A stretch of 64,000 nucleotides of DNA from Gigaspora rosea (taxonomy: Eukaryota; Glomeromycota; Glomeromycetes; Diversisporales; Gigasporaceae). The notes beneath the pieces are model-generated. The model had not been told where the DNA came from, made no database searches, and worked only from the letters and a program-made list of their open reading frames with translations. Position numbers and translations under genes: made by a program. The DNA lies in contig QKWP01000684.1 of the NCBI GenBank assembly GCA_003550325.1, positions 88,638-152,637 on the forward strand, read 5' to 3'. This document shows positions 42,312 to 55,880 of this stretch, piece after piece (within the stretch, counting starts at the first letter, position 1; every line of letters begins with the position of its first letter).

Positions 42312-44310
42312 ATGGGCATCTCAAAGAAAACTAGCAGCACAGGCAGTAGGTGCTGGGGAAAAAAAGAGGAGGGAACAAATAACCTTTTGACATTTGCATT
42401 TCATAATATTAATGGGATTAAATCAAACAAAACCAAGCTAGAAAGTTTAATGGATTTGATGGGAATGAAAGGAGTAGATATAATTGGGTTATGTGAAACA
42501 AATATACAAGAAAAGGAAGGTAAATAGTTAATAAATAGTAATGAAAACTATAGGGGCTTTTTGTCATTAGTGGAAGAAGATAAGAAAAAGAGATCTGGTG
42601 TAGCAATAATCATACACAAAAAATTGAAAAGCATTTAGCAAGAGTACTAAAATGGTCACCTTACACAATTGAAGCAAATATGGTATTCAAAAATGAAGTG
42701 TAATACCTCTTCGTCGTATATATCCCATCTAACAACAAAGAATGTGAAAAAGAGATATGCAAGAATTTATCTATTAGAATTGAGCAAATATAAAAGTCTA
42801 GCAAAGCAAAGGTGTTAATTATAGGAGATTTTAATGTAGAAGTTAACAACAACACGATAAATAGTAATGAATCAAACAAAGGGCCTAATAGGAAAAGTCT
42901 AATACAAAAACTGTTAGATAGAGGTTTTCAAAACATATTTACATATCTAGATATAGGCACTAGTAGGAATACGAGAAAAGGCTTAACCAAAAACTCAGAG
43001 ATTGATTATATATAGTTATCACACAATTGGCACATTGATTTAGCAAAGTGCAAGATACAAGACATAAGCCTATACACGAATAGTACCCACCACATAGTTT
43101 TCGCCTGTTTGTTTTTTAGAATTTATATTTCTAACCAAAGCAGAGCACAAAAACGTAGAGCAAAAAGCAAGAAGATTTGTATTAATACAAGTAAAATTCA
43201 AGAAGAGGACTGGATTGCTTTCGCAAATAAAGCTGATAAGATCTTAAAGTTCAAAGTGGAAAATCAAAAGAAAACATACTGCGAAAGTGCTAAAACAGAG
43301 GAATTAGTTATTCAAAAGGAATTGGATAACAAATGGGACTGGTTAGAATCGAGCATAAGAACAGCAGCAAACAAAACTTTACCAAAAAAGTGCTTTACTA
43401 CAACCAAAACAAAAGAAACTAGCGAAGAACAAACACACAGTTTGCGGAAATTATCTAAAAAGCTAAACAAACTATGCAGAAAAGGCAAAACGCATATAGG
43501 CCAAGCATTAAGTAGTAAAGACAAAGAGAAGTTAAAGAGTGTCTTAAAAGTAATTAAAGCAGAATTGGAAGAGAATATAACTCTTGAGGACAAAATAAAC
43601 TTATGGTCAAACGAAATCTATAAACATCTGGAACTTATAGCCAAACTAGTTAAAAAAGTATGGAACAAAAGAAACATTTTATATGAAGAAAATAAAATAA
43701 GGGAGAGCATAGACGAGAGATGTGATAAAATAGTAACAGATCAAAAATTAATGCTAATTAGTATTTTAGAAAGGCCAACTAGAAAAATTAAATAGATAGA
43801 ATATGTGAAGATGTGGAGAATGATTTTAAGCTATACACAGAAGAAAAAGAGGTCCTTGACAAAGTAGAAACACACTTTAAAGAACAATTCAGAAAAAGAA
43901 ACTTCGATGCCAGTAACCTAAAACAAGTATGGCAGGAGCAATACAAACCAAGAGTGGATATAAAAGAAGAATAGTATGACCAAGTATCGAACAAGATTAC
44001 CTTAGAAGATTGGGAATTTGCACTTTCCTCATCCTGAAACAACTCAGCTCCTGGTATTTCAGGTATTACATACCTAGTCTTAAGACATCTTGGAAAATAT
44101 ACAAAATTATTTTGCACAGAATTGCTGTCCAAGTATTTAGCAAGTGGTAAAATTCCTTAGAAGTGGAAATTGGGCCTGCTATACCCTATACCTAAAAAAA
44201 AGAACTGGAACTTTAATTTGAACAATGTTTGGCCAATTATACTCCTAGAAACAATAAGGAAAGTTCTTAACAAGGTTCTAGTAGATAGTTAGATTCGTAT
44301 ATTATATAAC
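42312..44310 (+). pseudogene. LINE-C ORF2, endonuclease and truncated reverse transcriptase
   Basis: The ATG at 42,312 lies 23 bp after the ORF1 stop. Endonuclease blocks: A-F-H-N-I-N-G-I-K-S-N-K, I-I-G-L-C-E-T-N-I, L-F-V-V-Y-I-P-S-N-N, V-L-I-I-G-D-F-N-V, E-I-D-Y-I and T-H-H-I-V-F. A ~230-residue Lys-rich linker follows (43,109-43,795). RT opening motifs are A-P-G-I-S-G-I-T-Y (about 44,050), Y-P-I-P-K-K-K (about 44,195) and W-P-I-I-L-L-E-T-I-R-K (about 44,235), then the element ends. Stops include those at 42,526, 43,013 and 43,793. It cannot move by itself. Confidence 0.85.
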
Positions 44311-44867
44311 AATGTTCATTACTTAATAATATTTATAAAATAGTTTTTTATTATATAAAGTTTTTTTTTTGTTGGTAAAAATTTTTTTATTTTATACAAA
44401 GTTTTTTTTTAAATAATAGTTTGAATTTATTTGTAATAGGTCTATTACTTTGTACTAGATTTAGTATGTAATTAAAAACTAAATTATTTGTTAATTTTAA
44501 AATTAACTATTTAATTAAATATTTTTTATAATATTTTAACTTTTGGGCTACTTGTTTTAGAAAACTTATAGTTTTATATAGCTTTTTAAATTTTATACAT
44601 TTTTTTTTAAATTCACATTTGCTAGATTAATCTAATTTTTAGTATATTTACTAATAATTTTATAAAATAATTTTGATTATAAAAAATTTTTTTTACTAAA
44701 TAAATTTATTTAGAGTAAATCTATTTGTTAGGGGGCTTCCAGAAATTACGTGATTTTTTGGTGGGTGGGTGGGGTCCTGAAAATATCAGGTTAAAATTAT
44801 AATTCTGGTCAAATTTTTATAATTCTGGCCAAAAGTATAAAATTATAAAATTATTAATAACTATTGT
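44311..44867. other. AT-rich spacer with a Harbinger-like MITE fragment
   Basis: No gene. At 44,728-44,800 TTAGGGGGCTTCCAGAAATT ... GTGATTTTTTGG resembles the left end of MITE family P1/4318, without a matching right end. Confidence 0.45.
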
Positions 44868-45055
44868 TCTACTAAACCAATTTAGATGATTTAACTATCA
44901 AAATGTTCGTCTCACTGAGACGATTCTAACAAGCCCAAAATCGCTAAAATCTAATCACAGGATCCCAAGATCGTTCAACTTTTGTGTAATTTTAATAGTG
45001 ATTTTTTAGAATCACTAAGTAAATTTCTTTAATATTGAATAACTTTTGATCCACT
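44868..45055. repeat. Single arm of the ~145-bp fold-back unit
   Basis: Contains the same landmarks as 10,878-11,180 (GATTTAACTATCAAAATGTT, GACGATTCTAACAAGCCCAA, ACTTTTGATCCACT) and runs into the assembly gap, where its partner arm probably lies. Confidence 0.7.
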
Positions 45056-45876
45056 NNNNNNNNNNNNNNNNNNNNNNNNNNNNNNNNNNNNNNNNNNNNN
45101 NNNNNNNNNNNNNNNNNNNNNNNNNNNNNNNNNNNNNNNNNNNNNNNNNNNNNNNNNNNNNNNNNNNNNNNNNNNNNNNNNNNNNNNNNNNNNNNNNNNN
45201 NNNNNNNNNNNNNNNNNNNNNNNNNNNNNNNNNNNNNNNNNNNNNNNNNNNNNNNNNNNNNNNNNNNNNNNNNNNNNNNNNNNNNNNNNNNNNNNNNNNN
45301 NNNNNNNNNNNNNNNNNNNNNNNNNNNNNNNNNNNNNNNNNNNNNNNNNNNNNNNNNNNNNNNNNNNNNNNNNNNNNNNNNNNNNNNNNNNNNNNNNNNN
45401 NNNNNNNNNNNNNNNNNNNNNNNNNNNNNNNNNNNNNNNNNNNNNNNNNNNNNNNNNNNNNNNNNNNNNNNNNNNNNNNNNNNNNNNNNNNNNNNNNNNN
45501 NNNNNNNNNNNNNNNNNNNNNNNNNNNNNNNNNNNNNNNNNNNNNNNNNNNNNNNNNNNNNNNNNNNNNNNNNNNNNNNNNNNNNNNNNNNNNNNNNNNN
45601 NNNNNNNNNNNNNNNNNNNNNNNNNNNNNNNNNNNNNNNNNNNNNNNNNNNNNNNNNNNNNNNNNNNNNNNNNNNNNNNNNNNNNNNNNNNNNNNNNNNN
45701 NNNNNNNNNNNNNNNNNNNNNNNNNNNNNNNNNNNNNNNNNNNNNNNNNNNNNNNNNNNNNNNNNNNNNNNNNNNNNNNNNNNNNNNNNNNNNNNNNNNN
45801 NNNNNNNNNNNNNNNNNNNNNNNNNNNNNNNNNNNNNNNNNNNNNNNNNNNNNNNNNNNNNNNNNNNNNNNNNNNN
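45056..45876. other. Assembly gap (821 N)
   Basis: Unknown sequence. The gap sits between a fold-back repeat and a satellite-bearing hAT end, both hard to assemble. Confidence 0.95.
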
Positions 45877-46244
45877 AATTTCCAGAGTCTGGAATTATTT
45901 CAGCCTGGAATTCGGTTAGTTTTTTGTTCAAGTTTTTACATTTTATGTTTTTACAGGCACACTTTGAGGTCAGAACTATTAACCATTTATAGGACTGACC
46001 AATTCACCATTTCACCAATTCATTGTTTCATCAATTTACCATTTCACCATTTCACCAATTCAATTCACCAATTCAACAATTCGCCAATTTCACCAATTTC
46101 ACCAATTTCACCAATTCACCAATTCACTAATTCACCAATTTCACCAATTTCACCAATTCACCAAAATAAAATTTTGGTGTAATTCTGGTAAAACTATTTC
46201 ACCATTTCACCTGGTGAAATGGTTTAATTTCACCAGCATCTATA
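45877..46244. mobile_element. Right end of a second 7.6 kb-type hAT
   Basis: A TTCACCAATT satellite (45,990-46,165) leads to AAATGGTTTAATTTCACCAG and the terminus CAGCATCTATA at 46,244, matching the right terminus at 22,682. The left end is absent or in the gap, so the element is either truncated or deleted internally. Confidence 0.75.
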
Positions 46245-46638
46245 GTTATATGAAAATGAAACAAAAAAATACTATTTTCAAAAATATTATGATAACTAAA
46301 AATTATAACTATAAAACTACCTTTTTTCTAGCAAAAAAAAATTCTTTGTGAAATTTCATTTTATAGTTATTCTTAGACTAATACTTCTTTTAACTATACC
46401 CTAACTCTAATAATAATAAATTTATATATTTTTATGTTTGTTTTAATTATAGATTATACAGAGGTATATTAGTATATTACCACTAGTGACAAGCACATTT
46501 TTTCATTTATTTAAACTATTAATAAAATTATAAATATATGTTTGTTAGTTTTAATTATAAAATTTTATTAAGATTAGATTAATATATAAAAAGTAATTTA
46601 AATTTAAAATTTTTTAAAATTTTTACTAGTAAATACTA
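46245..46638. other. AT-rich stretch
   Basis: No feature recognised. Confidence 0.35.
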
Positions 46639-46956
46639 CAGTCAACCCTCCATAAATGCAACTCGTAGGGACAAGCCTACAACATGCATTTAGGAAGGTT
46701 TGCATTTAGAGAGAGCCAATTAAATTGCAGCTTTAAAAATTAGATCATCAAGTTTATATAACTTCTACCCAAACTATATAACCTATCTTAAATACTAAAA
46801 TTTGATTGGCTATGTGCATTTAGAGAGGTTAGTGTAATATAAAATGTTATTCAAGAGAACGTGCATTTAGCACTAATAACATCTTACAGAAAAGAAAAAA
46901 CGTGCATTTAGGAAGGTATTGCATTTATGGAGGTTGCATTTATAAAGGTCTGACTG
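46639..46956. mobile_element. Tc1/mariner-like MITE (CATAAATGCA ends)
   Basis: The ends CAGTCAACCCTCCATAAATG and its counterpart TTTATAAAGGTCTGACTG are flanked by TA (46,637-46,638; 46,957-46,958). GCATTTAGRRAGGT motifs recur inside. Same family as 30,584-30,722. Confidence 0.75.
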
Positions 46957-47130
46957 TATATTTAAATTTATATATAAAAACTAGATATAATTTTTTTAAA
47001 ATTTAAAGTAATATAACTTAAGTTATATAGTCAACTCTCTTTATTCTATCAAAAATTTTCTTTAAAGATTTTATATATAAAAAATTTTTTAATTTTAGTT
47101 TTTAAAAAATTATTATTAGCTAATCTGAAC

Positions 47131-48324
47131 AGGACCCCGAATAATTTATGTGAGGTTATATTTGAGCATCATATGGTGCGCCAAGTCACTTTTTATCAAA
47201 AATCACGCATATTTTAATAAATTTATAAAATCTTAAGTTTTAAATATTTTTTAAAAATGTAACTGATAAAAACTATTGTTTTTCATTAGTACTATCCAAA
47301 TTATTGGTTAGAAATATTTAAAAAAGGTTATAAAGTAAATAATTGGTTCTTGTAACATCTTAAGACCCAACCAAGGGCACCCGGTACCTGGATGTTATTG
47401 TTATAATCTAAAAAATGTTATATAAATTTTTTAAATACTAAAACCTCTATATAAAATATGTATAGTAATCTTAAAAACTATATATATTAATATAAAATAA
47501 CATTTGATTTTTTAAAAAAATTTACCCGGCTGGGTTATGAGAACCAATTTTATTTATGTGCATGGTCTTATACAGTATGTGTTTAAAACTATTATGCTTT
47601 CAAAATTTTGGCATTTAATATAAAAAAATTAAAAACTTTTTTTTATTTTTTTTTATCCAACCAGAATTAGTATATAACGCATTCTGATTGGCTAAAAAGC
47701 ATTTATATATACCCAAATTTGGCGCATTTGATGTGAAGTGACTTGGTGCACCATAGTAAAAATTTTTTTGGTTAGCACTTTTGGTTTGGTATATATAAGC
47801 TATATTTCACACATTAGATAAAACTTTTATCTACCTTTAACTTTTTTGAAATACAAATTTCTAAAAAAAAAAACAAACAAAAACTAAACATTCTCTAAAA
47901 AAACAAACAAAACGTTCTATAAAAAAAAAAAAAAAATCATTCTATAAAAAAAAAAACAAATCATTCACTAAAAAAAAAAAAAAAAAAATCAAAGTTCAAA
48001 ATCTCTTAAGTCCGTTTCATCCACAAGCTACCAACAATTATAAATATATAACCCACAAGTTGTGTGAAAAAACTTAAAAAAAACCATTTTGAATAATTTT
48101 TATTTAATTTTTGCATTTTTCTGATTTTCATTAGTACATTTCAAATATAATATTTATAAAAATTACCCATTAGCATTCTTTCAAATAGACCTATTTTGCT
48201 ATTTAGTGGGTTTCAAATATAACCTTTTTCTCCAATACCTACTTTTCAAATATAACCTTTTTAAAAAATGGCTCTCCATTAGCTATTTTTCAACTATGAC
48301 CTCACATAGATTATTCGGGGTCCT
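47131..48324. mobile_element. Inverted-repeat element with AGGACCCCGAATAAT ends
   Basis: AGGACCCCGAATAATTTATG at 47,131 pairs with CATAGATTATTCGGGGTCCT ending at 48,324, extending through GTGAGGTTATA/TATGACCTCAC. Inside are A-rich tracts, ATAACCTTTTTC repeats (48,190-48,260) and the nested MITE at 47,174. Non-coding. Confidence 0.7.
47174..47753. mobile_element. Nested Tc1/mariner-like MITE
   Basis: The ends TGGTGCGCCAAGTCACTT and AAGTGACTTGGTGCACCA are inverted and each is flanked by TA (47,172-47,173; 47,754-47,755). The interior has two GGGTY-containing blocks (AAGACCCAACCAAGGG, CCCGGCTGGGTTATG) in inverted relation and a CCAAT-type GATTGGCTAAAA. Confidence 0.7.
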
Positions 48325-50400
48325 ATTTGGACTCTATAATAAAATTTACAAATGGTTTAAAAGATTTTGTTTGGTTTAAAAAGAATTTAATAGTAATTGA
48401 ATTAGAAAGGTTCAGATTAGAGAAAGGCAACTATACTAATTTAGTATTAAAAAATTTTGTAATTAAAATTAGATAATAAATATTTATATTTTTATTAAAA
48501 ATTTAAAAAATTTAATTAGTAAAAAATTTTTTAAACTCTAGTTAAACTTATATAGCTTACTATATAAAGTAATAATTTGTAAGATTTTTAAAAAAAGCTT
48601 ATATAAGTAATAATTATTACAATATAACTAATAATAATTTTTTTATATAACAAGTATTTACAATTTTTTATTTATTAAAACTTTTAATTTGCAATATATT
48701 AATAAATTAAAATTATCAGTTATAATTAACTTTACAAATGTACAAAATCTAGTACATTGAAAATTACAAAAAAATACAATATAAAAAAAAATATTTTTAT
48801 AAAAATTTTATTATTAATTTAAAAAAATAATGTTAAACAATTTTTGAATACTTATTAGATTTTGTAGATAAAAAAAATTAAGCTTTTAATTTTTTTAAAT
48901 TTTTAATGCATTTCTAAAATGTACTAAATTTAGTACAAAAAGATAAATCCAATCCAATAATAAAAAAATTATATTTTTATTATTAATAATAAAACAAAAA
49001 AAATGTTTTTAATAAAAAAAGCTGACCATGTGATCACTTTTGATTGGCCAATCAGGGTTGCTATAGACTAACCCTCTTTTTTTAAAATTACATTATTTTA
49101 GTTAATTTATATTGTATAATTTTAATATAGAAGTAATTTTATTCAATTATTTTTCTATATAATTATCAAAAGTATTAGATAAATTGGATAATTATATAGA
49201 AGAGGAATTGTAATATTGTACTTTTAATATAGTTATAAAAATTTTTTTATTTACTAGCTTACATTATATATATTTTTATAATATATAGTATACTATATAC
49301 TGTATAATAGTTTGTACTTTTTTATATAATATTAACAAACTAAAACAATATATATATATATATATATATTATAAATAATTGTATAGACCAAATTTTTATT
49401 TTGTATTTAAAAAATCATTTATAAAATTGTATTTAAAAATCATTAATTAAAATTGTAGCTTAAAAAATTATATTATCAAAATAGAGAGATTTTAAAGTAC
49501 TTATCAAACACCCAATAATATGAAATCCAAATAGGTTGCTCGAAGAAAGTCGCATTTAGAAATTGTAGCTTCATATATTTGAAACAAAAAACGGCGTTGC
49601 ATTTAGAAGAAATAAATTAAAAGGTGCACTTACAGAACGTTCATTTAGAAATTGTCTATATTTAAGGGGTAGTCCGCAGTTGAAAGATAAAAATTTTATA
49701 GTCAAATACGGCGCAGTATTACTATAGTTTCATATAGAAGTGGAATGGCGTAAATTTCTGATGTTTAAAAAAAAAATCATTAGCAAAAAATTTTAAAAAT
49801 AGCTGCTATCATTAGCTCTACAAAGTTTAATTAGAATTTATAAAAGGTTTACTTAATAAAAAAAAAAACTTTAAATGCGTGAAAGCCCCCGTTCACAACT
49901 ACAGAAAACAACTATAGAAGATTTTATATTAAATTCCGATTTTGTTTATTAAACTCCTCAATAACAAAAATAACAAATTAACAAATTACCGTAAATGGCT
50001 GGATACAAGACCGGATCTGTTACATTCCACCAATTTAAAATCTTTAATAGACCCAGGGTATAGTACATGACTGAGAGTTTAATGTAAAAATTTGAAAAGT
50101 CATGTACTGTACACTTTGCGTTTATACTATAACAGGCAATCTAGATTTTTAAAAAGAACCATATTTAATTAAATCCGGCCATTTCTTAATTTTTTTTTAA
50201 AAAAACGTTATAAATTTTAAATAAAGTATAGAGTTATTGGTCAATTTTCGGTCAATATCTTTGGAAAAAAAAAAATTTAATATTCGGTTAATAACGATCA
50301 AGTAATTAAAAAGAAAAAAAGGAAAGAATTTATTTATTGATTAGAAAAGTATCGTATTATTCAATTTATAAAATGGAATTCTAGAAAAAGACTCCGACTA
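48325..50400. other. AT-rich non-genic region, last transposon remnants
   Basis: TACTAAATTTAGTAC motifs (48,440; 48,750; 48,918), a TGATTGGCCAATCA palindrome (49,040), an AT microsatellite (49,350-49,370) and degraded GCATTTAGAA repeats (49,550-49,670) related to the 46,639 family. No gene. Confidence 0.45.
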
Positions 50401-51528
50401 TTGTAAGCAGTGGCCAACGGTAATTTATAAATATAGTCATATTATTATCATTATGATTATTATTATCATTTTTGTTTATATATATAACTTTTAGGAACAA
50501 TAAATAATGTTTGATATGGTTTTGTATGAAAATAAATGGATTTAAACAAAATCAAATTCTTTTTTTATCCCACGTATATCAGATATGTACGTATCATATC
50601 ATTATAATTTTTTCACAAAAAAAAAAAAATAATCATTATGAAAAAATTTTAAATATAAAAAAGTTTTCTTATTCGGCTTTGAAAAAAATTTCTGAAAACA
50701 AAGAAAACAAGCAAAATACAAGAAATTTTTTTTGTGAATAAGTTTGTAATACAATTTGAATATGATAAACATTTTTCCGATAGAAAAAGAAACCTTAACA
50801 GTTAATAAAAAAAAATTTTCGATAATTTTTCCGAATATGAATTACACCAAGTGCAGAAGTGAAAGGTTACATTTTTTAGAATACAAAATTCGAAAATATA
50901 ATAATCGGATTAAACTTTCATAATAATTTTTGAGATACACATTATGAATGAAACCCCATGACTAATTAAAAGCGTTCATGAGATCTTATCTAGAATTTTT
51001 TTAGAGAAACATTATAGAAAGTATTATCTGAATAACGTACACAAAATATATATCATCAGATTATAAAAATATTCATATATATTATATATATATATATATA
51101 ATATATGTTACTACATATCAGATATTGATATTATATTTAAGCAAGATCAGTCAAAGTTAAACATAAGTATCAATGCTATACTGTAACATCGGTATGTTCA
51201 TTATGTTATATATAGTTATATATAGTAAAAAAATTAGCATTAATTATCATTACTATTTTGATTTAAAAATAAGTATAAAAAAAAATAATATCGATCATGT
51301 CAAAAATCTGATAAATCATGAATGTCAAAAAAATATATACAGTATAATGATTAATGATTAATGATATAATAGATAGAACTTGAAATTTCCTTTTTTTAAA
51401 AGGTCTCGACCTTGTCAAAATGACTCAGAAATTAATTAGATAAACAATAAAAAACTTGTTGGGAATTTTATCGAGCCTTGTCTAAAATAATAATAACAAT
51501 TACTGTAAGTGAAATAAATTTTACTAAC

Positions 51529-51530
<2 letters not shown>

Positions 51531-51603
<73 letters not shown>
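51531..51603. repeat. 73-base poly(A) run
   Basis: Uninterrupted A from 51,531 to 51,603. No coding or terminal repeat is next to it, so retroposition is not shown. Length may be an assembly estimate. Confidence 0.8.
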
Positions 51604-51606
<3 letters not shown>

Positions 51607-54600
51607 ACCAATTAAACATTAAAAAAATCCAAAATTTTTTCACATAGAATATCATTCTATCATTGGTTAGTTTAAAAGAATGCATGCCGTTTTCGTGTAA
51701 AAAACCCTAGTATTTTAAAGAAAACAATATGAATTTGGTAATTTGTACATGAGAATCAGAAGCTAATTTACTGTATAATAATACGTTTATACAAAATAGA
51801 TTATTTTTTTTTTAAAACCATTATAATCAAAAAAAAAAAAAAACTATTCAACCTATTCAACCTATTCAACCAATCAAAGAATCGATGTACATACATTAAT
51901 CACCTGATTAAATTCTGAGATTAAATTATTAACCAAAAATTTCCCAAATATTAATGAGAAAATGATAAGATGGTAAGACAATGAGTTATATTGTCAAGGA
52001 TTACTATTGTCAAAGATAACGCGATCAGATCAAAAAGACAATGAATGAGAAATATCAAATTATTAAGTCAGCAGGTTATAATCTTTTAATAGTTTCTCAC
52101 CGATAATTAAAAATGATTGATTTATCACATTTTGGAAAATCGAGCTTCAATAAAATAATAATAATAAATTATGATCATAAACACTGCATAAAAACTGCAT
52201 ATAAAAAAAAAAAAAATACTACAGTATATACTATATATAAAAAAAATACTATATAAAAAAAATACTATATATTAAAATATATAAAAAAAATACTATATAA
52301 AAATACTACATAATTTCTAACTACAATAATAAATATTCAAATCATCATATGATTACGTTTTTAAGAAATCATATTTTATATAAAGCATAAAACATTTCGA
52401 GACTATTCATGTGTTCTAACATAATACTATAATAATACTATAATGTAAACGCCAAACTCCCCTTGAAAAAAAAACTCGTTTTAAAAACTAGTATATTCAA
52501 AGAATTCGAATGTAAGAACAGTATAAATATTCTGTATATAACTTTTGAAATTCTCTTTTGTTTAAATGGATTCTAAATTTTACAAGTCATGATAGTTAAT
52601 AGTAATACGAATTCACTGAGTCACTAGCTCCTTATTTATGTACCCCATTATTGTTATTTTTTATATTAATTAAATAGTAAAATGATCATATACAGTATAT
52701 GAAGTTTTATTTTCTTTATTAATGTTAACTAATGGGGAAGATCATCGAAAAAAAGACTTTTTAAGATTTAATTCTTTATGTATCTTTATGTATTTGGGGG
52801 GTTTTTTTTTTTTTTTTTCTTTGATTATCTAGAAAGTAACATATTTTATAATCACACAAAAGATACACATGGTTGCATAACCTTGATCACGTAGATCAAA
52901 AAGATTCATAATACTGTAAAAAAAAGTTAAAGATCATCTAATAAATCCCTTGTAGCATATATTGAAACTTGTCTCGGAAATTTTTTAATACGTGTCATAG
53001 AATCATAGAATGACTCCTTAAAATACATGTCCCATACTAGGGATTAGATTGTGATTAAACAGTTAGTGTTAGAAGTTATATGTTTGAAATGTACGTACGT
53101 ACGTACGTACGTAAGTATCTATTATCAGCTATGGTATATCTACTACGGATACCTATTACGGTCTATATACTGCGGTATCTACTACGTATCTATTATCTGT
53201 TATCAATGTCATATACTTATATACGCATTTCGTCATTTAACGAGTTGCCGAGTCCATGATATTTAAACATCAAGTTACATAATTTACATAATTTACATAA
53301 TTTACATAAGTTACATAAATTACATAAGTTACATAATTTATACAAGTTTTCATAGTTACATCACTATATTATAAAAAATAAATAAATAATTTTCAAAGGA
53401 AAGTATATTTGATCAATTAGGCGCACCGGTACGTTCATGATCTTGTGAGCAATTATTTTTTCGTAATTTATACGTAAAAATAAATGTAATTCTGTGTGAT
53501 TTCGAAAAAAAAACACACCCCCCAGGTTACTTTTGAGCTGAGTCAGAACTGGGTAAAAAACCGAGTCAATAGAATTCAATAGAATCAATAGAATTCGATA
53601 GAATTCAATAGAATCAATAGGATCAATAGAATCAATAGAATCAATAGAATCAATTATAGAGTCAATAGATAATAATACACACGTATCGATTACAGTATTT
53701 CTCATATACGTAAGTATGTAAAATCATTATTAGTCGTACGGAAAGACGGGAACTCTGAATACTTTGTTAAAAAGAAAAATTTTAATTATACAGTTATCTG
53801 TTATACCATATTAATATGGAATATAAATGAAAATCATATGTAAAATAGCGAGTAAACAATTTAGTAAAAGAAAGAGAAAGAAAAATTTACTAAACTAAAA
53901 AATTATAAAAGTTTACAAGAACAGATTTAGAAATATAAATATCATTCAATACAGTCATATATAATTCAAGAAAAAATTGCTTTCAATTACCAAAAAGTTA
54001 TAAACGAACCTGACAATGATTTTAGGTGCAGTGTTATTCGGGTAAAAATTACAGCCTACATACATATCTGTAGTACGTGCATACACATCAATTTCTATTT
54101 TCATGCATGGTATAATAATAAGGAAAGTTTGAAACATTTCAAGGTTTGATAGTGGGACCTGTTTATGGTTCCTTTTTTTTTTCATGTAAGGGTCAGTAAA
54201 TAACAGATAATATTACAGTATTAGAAATAAGGTCCCGAATTATTCGCGAACAACTGGGAACTTATATTAACCAAAAAATTGATTTGTTTGTTACCAACAA
54301 TTTATTCAAAAGATCCACGGTTAGCATATTCTAAATACATCGTAAACTTATATATATATAACTGATAATATATACTGTATATACTGTATATATATAATAT
54401 ATACTCGTATATATACTCGTATATATATAATAATATATAATATATAATAATATTATAATATATAATAATAATATACAATATATATATATATGTTTAATAA
54501 TAGAAATGCGATTTAGGATATTTGCATCAATGAAATATACCCAATATTCCATATTAAGTTAAAGTTTAATATTTGCAGTATCGGTACGTGCGTTTCCCCA

Positions 54601-55737
54601 AGCATCTTTAAACATCGTATTCTTAGTATTCTTTTTATAAGTCTTTATATTTTAACCAAAAAAAAATAAAAAAATCATAAATAATGAATCATGTTACTAC
54701 GTAGTCATTCCGATTGTTACGTTTAAAATCGTTAAAATTAAAATTTAAAAAAAAATATAAAATAGGAATTTTTTTTTTAACCCTGATATATGACCCTGAT
54801 ATATTGTATAACTTTTGATATATAACCCTGATATGAACCTGATATAACCCTGATATTATGTGAAACAGGAATATCTCATAGGTTTCAAAAGCATCAGTAT
54901 TCCCAAAATGGTTATACAGATTAAAAAAAAAAATTGTATTAAACTTAACTCGGTTTGATTAATCGATAGACAAACTATTATATTATACTTTGAATTTATG
55001 TATTTATTAAAAATATTAATTATTATTGTATCTTTAATTAATAAAATGATTTAATATCTGATATTATATTTTTTAAAATACTGTATTAAATTTATCATTT
55101 AGAGAGAATATACTGTACAGTAGTAAAATTATATCTAATTAATTAAGAACTAAATACTAAGACTTACAAAGGTTCGTTAAAAGCTTGGCTTTAATAATTA
55201 ATAACAATATGATAATATGATAATATGTAGTTTTTTTTTTTTGATTATCTTTGATTTAGAATCAATTACTTGAATTAATTGAGAAACAATTAATAAATGT
55301 TACCATTACATGATCACACAAAATTCGCACGGATGTTCCCGAAATTTTTTTTTTTTAGAGTCTTTTGGTTAAAAGTAAAATTGTGTAACTAGTTCATCTT
55401 GTAACTAACTAACTCATCCTATCATTAACTGTCCTCTACTCACATATCCGCAACCAACAGTATGATTTATATAATAATATCTAAAAAATTATAATTAATT
55501 AATAAGGGTTAAAAAAAAATTGTTTCATTTTAATTATTTTAATTATTTTTTTTTTTACGTCGGTAAAGTTATTCACCCAGTTCATGTACGATCGGAAATT
55601 TTACTATTGGATAAATTTTATCTTAACGTTTAATTAGTTTTAGGTCATATGCCATTTCATTCAAGTTTGAAGATCAAAAAAGGAAAAATTTCGATTGGTG
55701 GAAATCAAAATTTAGTGAGTTTAGGGTCATTCATGTA

Positions 55738-55798
55738 CATATATATATATATATTATATATATCAATATATATATGTGTATGTATATATTGTATATAT

Positions 55799-55876
<78 letters not shown>

Positions 55877-55880
55877 CACA
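55738..55880. repeat. AT microsatellite, cruciform-prone
   Basis: Nearly continuous TA repeats with TATATTGTGTATATA interruptions on both sides make it self-complementary. Confidence 0.75.

Larger units (their letters stand above)
40859..44310 (+). mobile_element. LINE-C, 3'-truncated non-LTR retrotransposon
   Basis: Plus strand with ORF1 (40,859-42,288), ORF2 endonuclease (42,312-43,100), linker and the beginning of a reverse transcriptase (to about 44,310), after which unrelated AT-rich DNA starts. The truncation removes the catalytic palm. Multiple in-frame stops are present. Confidence 0.85.

Noticed and set aside
45029-46182. Two long frames (300 and 378 codons) on opposite strands
   Set aside because: They are almost entirely N from the assembly gap; the readable part of the plus-strand frame is TTCACCAATT satellite.
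51531-51603. Poly(A) run as the tail of a retroposed gene
   Set aside because: No gene-like or LINE 3' sequence precedes it on either strand and no flanking duplication was seen.
53364-53705. 113-residue minus-strand frame with Ser-Ile-Asp repeats
   Set aside because: It is the translation of an AATCAATAGA tandem array with no other support.
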